A DNA stretch of 64,000 bases from Hymenobacter cyanobacteriorum (GTDB lineage: Bacteria; Bacteroidota; Bacteroidia; Cytophagales; Hymenobacteraceae), in the NCBI RefSeq assembly GCF_022631375.1, contig NZ_JALBGC010000006.1, positions 62,001 to 126,000 on the forward strand, in the 5' to 3' direction. The position numbers were made by a program, and so were the translations under genes. Every line of letters begins with the position of its first letter. The first letter of the stretch is position 1. The notes under the pieces are model-generated. The model saw only the letters and a list, made by a program, of their open reading frames with translations, was not told the origin of the DNA and did not search any database. Positions 8,907 through 15,783 of this stretch are shown piece by piece.

Positions 8907-9833
8907 ATGGCCAAACGCTACGCTTTCTATACCCTATTTCTGCTCGTTTCCATGCCCGCGCTGGCCCAGCGGCCCAAGCCGGCGGCCGTCAGCCTTCCGC
9001 CGGCCGATACGGTATACTTTGACCGCGACTGGGAACGCACCGAAACGCTGGAGGAAGTCAGCTACGCCCGGGTGGCCCGCCACGACGAGGCCGGCAAAAC
9101 GGTGGGCACCGTCCGGGACTACTTCTACCCTTCGTGGAAAAAGCAGTGGGAAGGTAAAATGGCCGCGGAAAAGCCCGACAAGCCCACCGGGCTGTGCTGC
9201 GGCTGGCACGAGAACGGCCAAGTGAGCTTCCGCGGAACCTATGTAAACGGCGTGCAGCAGGCCGATTTTCGCAGCTGGCAGCCAAACGGCCGCGAAATCA
9301 AGTGCAGTTCCAAGATGGTTGAGGCCCTGCCTTTGAGCAATGCCACCATTCACTGCAGCAACTGCATGCACTCCAGCCGCAAGGTGTTCACGGTGGATAT
9401 TCCGGACGGCACCGTGGGCATTGTGTACAAGCTTGATGTGCGGGACGAAGGACAGCCCCCGGTATCATGGTCGACGGCCCTGGCCGTAGCCGCCGTAGCG
9501 GGCAGCGGCGGAGCCGCAGCCCCGGCTTTGTTGGGAACCGCTGCCTCGGCGTTGGTCAAGCAAGGCAACAATGCCCCGCCTACCGTCAGCACCAAATGCC
9601 ACTGGTACATCACGCCCGACGAGGACGCTGCCCAGCAATTCATGGACACCAAGGGCACTATCAGCCAGGATAAAGTGTGCCTGCGGGCGGCGCTGAATAC
9701 GCCCCAGGAAACCCGCCCCATCACGTTGCCACCGGGCACGCGTCGCCTGTTCGTGTGCGTGAACAACGACAACTACACCACCGACGCGACGGCTACGCTG
9801 AGCGTCAGTGCCCTGGTGCAGGCCTGTAAGTAA
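8907..9833 (+). CDS. Unknown exported protein with MORN/YwqK-like repeat
   Basis: 308 residues. The signal peptide is cleaved near MPALAQ. The mature N-terminal part has a toxin-immunity/YwqK-like pattern (CCGWHENGQVSFRGTYVNGVQQADFRSWQPNGREIK) typical of MORN-like repeats, which here is about two repeats long. The rest is unique, with Cys pairs (HCSNCMH, CHWYI, VCVNN) and a hydrophobic Ala-rich segment near residues 190-210 (ALAVAAVAGSGGAAAPALLG). It is divergent from the DUF4856 operon across a 229-bp AT-rich gap. Function unknown. The C-terminal domain may bind a ligand or surface, but nothing identifies it. Confidence 0.65.
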   Translation: MAKRYAFYTLFLLVSMPALAQRPKPAAVSLPPADTVYFDRDWERTETLEEVSYARVARHDEAGKTVGTVRDYFYPSWKKQWEGKMAAEKPDKPTGLCCGWHENGQVSFRGTYVNGVQQADFRSWQPNGREIKCSSKMVEALPLSNATIHCSNCMHSSRKVFTVDIPDGTVGIVYKLDVRDEGQPPVSWSTALAVAAVAGSGGAAAPALLGTAASALVKQGNNAPPTVSTKCHWYITPDEDAAQQFMDTKGTISQDKVCLRAALNTPQETRPITLPPGTRRLFVCVNNDNYTTDATATLSVSALVQACK

Positions 9834-9869
9834 GGGCCAGAAGTGCCCCCCCGGCTGATTTCATGCGCA

Positions 9870-10109
9870 TTATTGCGTGAGCATGCCTGTTAGGGAACTG
9901 GTGTCGGGGCGTTCAACCGCTGATAACCGGCCATGCGGGCCGGGAAGGTCGACACAGATAAGCGCGCGCCACTCCCGGCTCATCCCCGAGTTCATCTTGG
10001 CCGAGGCGGTGAGCAGCTGCTGCCAGCCCACTTCAATTTCAGCTTCCGAGGAGGGCCTAACGGCCTGCGCCGCGCGGCGTATCAGGTAATCAAATTCCTC
10101 AGGGTGCAT
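9870..10109 (-). CDS. Possible small gene or remnant of unknown function
   Basis: 79 codons. The first 38 residues (MHPEEFDYLIRRAAQAV... VGWQQLL) look like a genuine helical N-terminus of the kind seen in FecR-type anti-sigma factors. The rest, after about residue 45, looks random and ends early. It may be a truncated gene or simply chance; the opposite strand also carries open frames. There is no promoter signal, and it is separated from the multicopper oxidase gene by a terminator. Confidence 0.3.
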   Translation of the reverse strand: MHPEEFDYLIRRAAQAVRPSSEAEIEVGWQQLLTASAKMNSGMSREWRALICVDLPGPHGRLSAVERPDTSSLTGMLTQ

Positions 10110-10157
10110 GAAGGGTCGCGCTATGGGGCTGATTTCAGGGCTGCCAGATTCCCGTAG

Positions 10158-10186
10158 AAAAAGGGAGTGCCGGTGCCGGCACTCCC
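10158..10186 (-). terminator. Terminator of the multicopper oxidase operon
   Basis: An eleven-base arm GGGAGTGCCGG (10163-10173) pairs with CCGGCACTCCC (10176-10186). On the minus strand it is followed by five T (10162-10158). It lies about 125 bp after the multicopper oxidase stop. Confidence 0.75.
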
Positions 10187-10311
10187 TCAGGTTTCTTCCG
10201 GCCTGCTTACCTGCGTAATCGAAGAATCAGCCCTACTAAGTTGCCTGCCAATAAACTATGCAATGCTTTCGGGGAGTCGTGTAAGCACACTGCCCCGACT
10301 GCGGCACCCGC

Positions 10312-12783
10312 CTAGTAGTGGAAGGTGAGGCCGGCGCCCCAGCCGTACTGGTTGTCGTAGTTGGTGCTGAGCGAGGCGTACTTGCTGACCATGTAGCGGA
10401 AGCCGATGGTGAATTCGCGGTCCGTGTTGCCGCTGATGTCCATGAATAAGTTGTTGCTCAGGGGCAGGTCGCGGCGTTCCAGGCGCAGGCGCGCCTGGCC
10501 GGTCAGGTCCGTGCGCAGCTCGGCCCGCACCAGCATGGGCAGCAGGTAGTACACGCCCACTTCGGCCTGGCGGCGAAAGTTGCGGTTGTTTTCCGTCGTG
10601 CGGCGGTTGCCGCCTTCCGTGTCGGCGGCGGAGCGCAGGGTTTTGTTGTCGCGGAAGTCGTAACCGACGAAGCCGGCCCAGAGCTGCCGCTTGTCGAGGT
10701 AGTGCAGCAGGTGGGTTTCGGTTTCGTAGTTGCCCAGGTAGTTCACGCGGCCTTCAAATTCGAGTGCGTTGCGGTTGTTGGAAAGATTGCCTTCCAGGAA
10801 AGCACCCTGCGAATGCACCGACAGGTCGAACCACGGGTACACGGCGTTGTCTTCGCGCTTGAGCATGCGGTAGTTGCCTTGGGCAAACTCGTTCTGCGGG
10901 CTGGCGTCGTAGCTCACGATGCGGGCCATGCCGGCCATCATGTGGTAGAGGATGTGGCAGTGGAAAAACCAGTCCTGCTCCTCGTTGGCTTCGAATTCGA
11001 TGGTGACCGTGCCCATGGCCGGAATGTCGAAGGTGTGCTTCATGGGCGAGTAGGCCCCCTGGGCGTTGACCATGCGGAAAAAGTGCCCGTGCAGGTGCAG
11101 CGGGTGGCGCATCATGGTCAGGTTGGTGAAGGTCATGCGCACGTTCTCGCCCCGGCGGATGGGGATTTTGTCGGCTTCGGACAGGGTTTTGTTGTCGAAC
11201 GACCAGAGGTAGCGCAGCATGTTGCCGGTGAGCGTGAGCTTGACCTCGCGCCACTGCCGGGTGGAATCGAGCGTGGTGGGATGCAGGGCCCGCAACTGGT
11301 TGTAGTTGAAGTCGCTGCTGCTGCCGCCCATGCTCATGCCGCCCACGCCGCCGCCCATGTCCATGCCGGCCATGCTGCCGCCCTGGTCCTGCATGGTGCC
11401 CATGCTCTTGCCGGCTTTCTCCTGCTCGTTCAGCGGCCGGTCCTGCGGCGAGGGCGCCGTGCTGGCGGGCATGGTGCCGTTTTTCATGTCCATGCCCTTC
11501 ATGGCGGGGTCGGCTGCTTGCTTGGGCTGCTGGCCCTGCATGTCCATGCCCTTCATATCCCCACCGCCCCCTTTCATGTCCATGCCCTTCATGCCCCCGC
11601 CCTTGGGGTCCATCTGGCCGTTGCCGCCCATGTTCATGCCGGTCATGTTGCCCATGCTGTTCATTTCCCGCATCATCTGGAAGTAGTTGATGCGCGGCAG
11701 GTCGGGCGCCTTCATCGGCGCGCCGGCCCCGAAGTAGCTGGACGAGTAGCCGGTGATGTCGTTAGCGGTGGCCCTGAATTCAGCGGCCCCCATTTCGGGC
11801 ACGGTCACCAGTAGGTCGTAGGTTTCGGCGGTGGCAATTTCGAGCTTGGACACCGGGAAGGGCTCCACGTTGATGCCATCGGCGGCGATGACCTGCATGG
11901 GCCCGCCAGCGTATTGCAGGTGGAAATACGAGGAGGCGCTGCCGTTGATGACGCGCAGGCGCACCACCTCCCCGGGCTTGGCGTCGGGGTAGTAGCTTTT
12001 CTCGCGGCCGTTGGTGAGGAACTTGTTGTAGTAGATGTCGGTAAGGTCCATGGCCGGCATGCGCTGCCACTCCTGCTTCACCTTGTCCTTGAAGTAGCCG
12101 GCGGCAATAGCCTCGCCGTAGCTCTGCGTGGCCCCTTTCTGCACGGCAAACCACTCGCCGGCCCGCTTGAGGTAGCGCAGCACCTCCTTGGGCTTGTAGT
12201 CGGTCCAGTCGGAAAGTACCAATACGTACTCTTTAAGCTCATACTTCACTTCCTTGGGCTGAATGACGATGGAACCGTAGAGCCCGGACTGCTCTTGCAG
12301 CATGGTGTGGGAGTGGTACCAGTAGGTGCCGCTTTGAATGAGCGGAAACGTGAAGGTGTGCATGCCGCCCGGCTCGATGGGAGCCGTGTTGAGATAAGGC
12401 ACGCCGTCGTACTGGTTGGGCAGCAGGATGCCGTGCCAGTGGATGCTGGTTTCCACGCCCATCTGGTTGTGCACCCGGATGATGGCCGTGTCGCCCTCGG
12501 TGAAACGCAGCGTGGGGGCCGGAATCTGGCCGTTGATGGCGATGGCCAGGCGGGTTTTGCCGCTGTAGTTGACCTGGCGCTCGTCCACGTACAGGTCGTA
12601 ATCGACGCGGTGGCCGGCGTGGGTGGCCCGGGGCGCTACCACGTGGCCGCGCAGGTCCTGGTCCGGAGGCGGCGTGGCGATGCCGTTGGCATCCTTGCCC
12701 TTGGGCATGGCCTGGTGCTGCGGCATTTGGGCCGCCAGGGGCAGCGACCCAAGCAAAAAGAGTAGGCAGGTGAATAATCTCAT
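10312..12783 (-). CDS. copA: Multicopper oxidase fused to a CopB-like barrel, with Met-rich insert
   Basis: 823 residues from ATG 12783, with a signal peptide ending near PLAAQ. Three cupredoxin domains carry the copper motifs HWHG (115-118), HSH (157-159), HPLHLHG and HCHILYHMM (from 608). An insert of about 110 residues before the third domain is made of MKGMDMK, MNMGG and SMAGMDM repeats, as in CopA/PcoA/CueO copper sponges. The last ~165 residues, after YPWFDLSVHSQ, are amphipathic strands ending GAGLTFHY and resemble CopB, the outer-membrane copper protein normally encoded separately. Family knowledge: periplasmic oxidation of Cu(I) and copper sequestration. It begins 7 bp after the DUF2231 gene, so the two form one operon. 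The symbol copA refers to Pseudomonas-type CopA (multicopper oxidase), not the ATPase. Confidence 0.92.
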   Translation of the reverse strand: MRLFTCLLFLLGSLPLAAQMPQHQAMPKGKDANGIATPPPDQDLRGHVVAPRATHAGHRVDYDLYVDERQVNYSGKTRLAIAINGQIPAPTLRFTEGDTAIIRVHNQMGVETSIHWHGILLPNQYDGVPYLNTAPIEPGGMHTFTFPLIQSGTYWYHSHTMLQEQSGLYGSIVIQPKEVKYELKEYVLVLSDWTDYKPKEVLRYLKRAGEWFAVQKGATQSYGEAIAAGYFKDKVKQEWQRMPAMDLTDIYYNKFLTNGREKSYYPDAKPGEVVRLRVINGSASSYFHLQYAGGPMQVIAADGINVEPFPVSKLEIATAETYDLLVTVPEMGAAEFRATANDITGYSSSYFGAGAPMKAPDLPRINYFQMMREMNSMGNMTGMNMGGNGQMDPKGGGMKGMDMKGGGGDMKGMDMQGQQPKQAADPAMKGMDMKNGTMPASTAPSPQDRPLNEQEKAGKSMGTMQDQGGSMAGMDMGGGVGGMSMGGSSSDFNYNQLRALHPTTLDSTRQWREVKLTLTGNMLRYLWSFDNKTLSEADKIPIRRGENVRMTFTNLTMMRHPLHLHGHFFRMVNAQGAYSPMKHTFDIPAMGTVTIEFEANEEQDWFFHCHILYHMMAGMARIVSYDASPQNEFAQGNYRMLKREDNAVYPWFDLSVHSQGAFLEGNLSNNRNALEFEGRVNYLGNYETETHLLHYLDKRQLWAGFVGYDFRDNKTLRSAADTEGGNRRTTENNRNFRRQAEVGVYYLLPMLVRAELRTDLTGQARLRLERRDLPLSNNLFMDISGNTDREFTIGFRYMVSKYASLSTNYDNQYGWGAGLTFHY

Positions 12784-12790
12784 GAATACG

Positions 12791-13957
12791 CTATTGTTTG
12801 TCGGTCTTGGGTTTGTTCCGGGCGGGGTTGTTGTCCTCAAAGCGGAACTTGTCCATTGGATTGGCCGGCATGCTCATGCCCGGCATGGTGCCCGCTGCGG
12901 GCATGGCCTGGCCTTTTTCCATGCCGGGCATGTCTTTCATGTTTCCCATTGCCGGCATGGGCTGGTTGGGCTGTTTGGGGGCGGAAGCCTTCATGCCGGG
13001 CATATCCGCCATGTTGCCCATGCCCGACATACCTACCCCACCCAATTTGGCTTTGGTAGGCTTTTTTGCGCCGGCCGGCGGTTTGCTCATGCCGGGCATG
13101 TCGGCCATTCCGGGCATGGCTTCCATCGGCGTGGGCCTGGTTTGGCGACCCATGCCCTTGGGCATGGGTTGGGCAGCCGGCGCGGCGGGCATTTTCATGC
13201 CTGGCATTTTCTGCGCTACGTTTGGTCGGGAGGCGGGTCGAGCTTGGCCGGCTGGCTGAGCGCTGGACATATCCATGGCGCCCATCGGGTCGCGGGCGGG
13301 CGGGCTACTCCTCTTTTTAGGCGAAGACTCGCGGCCCATGTTCATGCCCGGCATGTCAGTGGCAGCTGGCTTTTCAGTGGATGTTGGTGAGCCAGAGGAT
13401 GCAGGGGGCTCGTTTTCGGAGTGGTCATCCGCATTTTCCCCTTCCTCGTGGCCTTCCTCCTTCACCTCCATGCCGGGCATCGGCGCTTCGCTCCCCTTGT
13501 CATGGTGGCCTTTCATCACCAGGCGTCCCTGCGGCCCCACCCCTTCCACGTACACCAGCTGCGCGCCCCGGTGCCCGGCCACCGACAGCACCCCCGCCGT
13601 GGCCACGGCCGACACCAGCACCAGTACTTCATAGGCCCGCCGCTCAATCTTGAAAAAGGTACCGATGCCGGCCAGCAGCAGCGTGATGCCCGAAAGCCAG
13701 AGCGTGTAGCTGGCAAACTGCTCGTGGGCCGCAAACACGGCCGCCGCCCGGGGGGGCAGGCCCATGGGCATGGCGTGAAAAATAGTGCTGGCGGCCAGGG
13801 CACCGAGAAAGCCCCCGGCCATGACGCCCATCGTAATCCACTTTACCGGGGGCCAGTCCTTGTACACGTTCAGCGCCTGCAGGCCAGCGCTGAGCAGGAG
13901 CAGGACAATGGGCAAATGCACCACCAAGGGGTGCAGGTTGGGGAAATCTGAAAACAT
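12791..13957 (-). CDS. DUF2231 membrane protein with a Met-rich MPGM-repeat tail
   Basis: 388 residues from ATG 13957. The N-terminal ~150 residues have four hydrophobic helices starting with FPNLHPLVVHLPIVLLLLSAG and including KWITMGVMAGGFLGALA, matching DUF2231 (haem- or redox-linked membrane family). The remaining ~240 residues are hydrophilic and low complexity, with eight MPGM units (DMPGMNMG, KMPGMKMP, TMPGMSMP and others), plus acidic and His residues. Such Met motifs bind Cu(I) and Ag(I) in CusF/CopC-type proteins, so the tail is probably a periplasmic copper buffer. On the DNA the tail appears as repeated GCCGGGCAT. The start at 14002 is rejected because it adds an unlikely polar extension before the first helix. 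Cotranscribed with the oxidase. Confidence 0.75.
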   Translation of the reverse strand: MFSDFPNLHPLVVHLPIVLLLLSAGLQALNVYKDWPPVKWITMGVMAGGFLGALAASTIFHAMPMGLPPRAAAVFAAHEQFASYTLWLSGITLLLAGIGTFFKIERRAYEVLVLVSAVATAGVLSVAGHRGAQLVYVEGVGPQGRLVMKGHHDKGSEAPMPGMEVKEEGHEEGENADDHSENEPPASSGSPTSTEKPAATDMPGMNMGRESSPKKRSSPPARDPMGAMDMSSAQPAGQARPASRPNVAQKMPGMKMPAAPAAQPMPKGMGRQTRPTPMEAMPGMADMPGMSKPPAGAKKPTKAKLGGVGMSGMGNMADMPGMKASAPKQPNQPMPAMGNMKDMPGMEKGQAMPAAGTMPGMSMPANPMDKFRFEDNNPARNKPKTDKQ

Positions 13958-14221
13958 AGAATGCCTGAGATAGGTGGCGGTTAGCAGGTGAGCCGTGCTC
14001 ACCCCTAAACTCCTGAAAAGCAGTTCGCGGCCGAAGATTCCTGCGGAATGCGCGGGCCGGCACTTTACGCTCCCTTACGCCACCTAGCCCCCCTAATGTT
14101 TGCTGCTATTAACTGACTGCATTACATAATTCCCACTATTCCCCTGAAAATTGGGACTAATGGTCACCCTTACGCCAGGATGCCTCGCTGAGCTCGGCAT
14201 ACAGTTACCGCGGGGCAGCTG

Positions 14222-15028
14222 CTAATGGTGCTTGTAGAAGCCCACGCCCTTGATGTCGTTCCACGAAGTGGTCTGGTGGCACTTGTAGCACTGCGCAACC
14301 AGGACATTGCCGCCGCAGCATACCTGGTCCTCGACCCGGCCTTGCTCCACCACGGCCTTATCCACCATCGCAAAGTGCATCATGAGGTGGCTGGGCGGGG
14401 GCTTGTGGCACTGGTTGCAGCTGATGGATAGCACCGAGGGGTGCTGAAACTTGGGGATGGTCCACTGGGCCGTGCCGTGGCAGGAAGCGCAGTTTTTGCC
14501 CATCAGGCCGAAGTGCGGCGCGTACTTGGCGTTGTGGCAGCTGGAGCAGTTGAGCTTGGCTTCGAGGGTCGTGAGCAACGGGTGGTCGGCGGGCAGCTGC
14601 TCGTCGAGCAGGTATTGGGGCGTTTCCTTGCCGGCGGACACGAATTTTATTCCGACCCGCGCCAGGGCTGGGTGGTCCATCGTGCGCAGGTTCGCGTTGC
14701 GGCCCTGGTGCTCGCCGTGGCAGGCGGCGCAGTTGCCGATGGTGGCGTGAAAGGCCGTGGGCTGGCGGGCCAGCAGCGTTTTGTTGCCGCCGTGGCAGCT
14801 GATGCACTTGGCCACGTCCACGCCCATGACGGGGGTGTGGCAGGCGGCACAGTTGCTGGCCAGCATGGCGTGCGCGGCCGACAAATGACCCGGGCTGACC
14901 TGGCGCTGCCAGGTAGCTACCGTGGGCGGGCGAATCCCGAAATGCACGAGGCTGGCCACCAGCAGCGCCACCACCCCGACCGTTAAGCCGAGCAGCTGCG
15001 CCCAGTTCTTAGGGGTTAGTTGAACCAT
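14222..15028 (-). CDS. Membrane-anchored heptahaem c-type cytochrome
   Basis: 268 residues. One N-terminal helix (about 10-30) is an uncleaved anchor. There are seven CxxCH haem motifs, at Cys 60, 75, 100, 161, 180, 204 and 247. A CCGG sequence at 237 is not a haem site. His-rich spacing supplies possible distal ligands. It resembles NapC/NrfH- and doubled-CxxCH-type periplasmic electron carriers but does not match a named family to my knowledge. The start lies 13 bp inside the end of the cytochrome b-like gene, which indicates coupling. Inferred role: it accepts electrons from that membrane protein and passes them to a periplasmic acceptor. Confidence 0.85.
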   Translation of the reverse strand: MVQLTPKNWAQLLGLTVGVVALLVASLVHFGIRPPTVATWQRQVSPGHLSAAHAMLASNCAACHTPVMGVDVAKCISCHGGNKTLLARQPTAFHATIGNCAACHGEHQGRNANLRTMDHPALARVGIKFVSAGKETPQYLLDEQLPADHPLLTTLEAKLNCSSCHNAKYAPHFGLMGKNCASCHGTAQWTIPKFQHPSVLSISCNQCHKPPPSHLMMHFAMVDKAVVEQGRVEDQVCCGGNVLVAQCYKCHQTTSWNDIKGVGFYKHH

Positions 15029-15777
15029 CGCAAGCCAAAATAAACCGAGGACCAGATGTGAAAAACGAGCAGTAAGTAGAACGCCACCGACGTAGCAGTG
15101 TGGGCGTAGAGCCAGCGCGCGGTGCGCTTTTTCAGGACTTCGTGCGTCTCAATGGCGTATTCCAGGTCGGCAATGGACTCGGCCAGGCGCAGGGCCCGCA
15201 CGGACAGCGGCCCGGCCACGTCGGCCTGCGCCGGGGCGGTGCCCACGAAGCTGTTGAAGGCGTGCGCGGCCAGCTCGTGCGCGGCGGCGTAGGCTACCTC
15301 GGCGTTGGGCCGCCGGGCCAGGGCTCCCACCAGGTGGTTGTATTCGGTGGCGAGGCGGGTGAGCAGGTCCTGCTTTTCGCGCAGCTCCATGGACGAATAC
15401 CCGAGAAAATAGCGGCCCACGAAGCCGCTGAACACCGTGAGCATCATCAGCGCCACCAGCCAGATGCCGAGGGTGCTTTCGAAGCGGTGCCCGGTGTGCA
15501 GAATGGCCAGTATGGCGCCGAGGATGCCCGTGTACACGTGCCAGGTGAGCAGCGTGCCCAGCGACACGCGCTTGGTGACGAGCTGCTTAACCACCTCGAT
15601 GCGCTTGACGGCGGAATAGAGCAGCGGCGGCACCAGCAGCAGCAGTGCCGCGGACAGGCCGAGCACGCCGCCCGTGAGGCTACCAGCAAAGCGGGGCGCC
15701 CGATGAAACAGAAAGCCCAGCCACAGCACCAGCTGCAGGACAAGCAAGGCAATCATCAGGGCGCGTTCGTTTTTCAT
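15016..15777 (-). CDS. Membrane cytochrome b-like protein
   Basis: 253 residues with five predicted membrane helices (about 6-24, 35-55, 76-95, 104-125 and 224-247). His 80, 94 and 97 in helix three (TWHVYTGILGAILAILHTGH) and His 226 and 240 in helix five (YAHTATSVAFYLLLVFHIW) are placed like the haem ligands of ferric-reductase-like or b-type cytochromes. A soluble helical loop of about 95 residues lies between helices four and five. It ends 13 bp into the heptahaem gene and starts 6 bp after the reductase gene, so the three are translated as a set. Probable role: moving electrons across the membrane. Exact family not established. Confidence 0.75.
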   Translation of the reverse strand: MKNERALMIALLVLQLVLWLGFLFHRAPRFAGSLTGGVLGLSAALLLLVPPLLYSAVKRIEVVKQLVTKRVSLGTLLTWHVYTGILGAILAILHTGHRFESTLGIWLVALMMLTVFSGFVGRYFLGYSSMELREKQDLLTRLATEYNHLVGALARRPNAEVAYAAAHELAAHAFNSFVGTAPAQADVAGPLSVRALRLAESIADLEYAIETHEVLKKRTARWLYAHTATSVAFYLLLVFHIWSSVYFGLRWFN

Positions 15778-15783
15778 AGCGTT

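Noticed and set aside
12798..13390. Repeated GCCGGGCAT units that look like a repeat array or CRISPR
   Set aside because: Units are irregular in spacing and in phase with Met-Pro-Gly-Met codons of the DUF2231 tail; no spacers of constant length.
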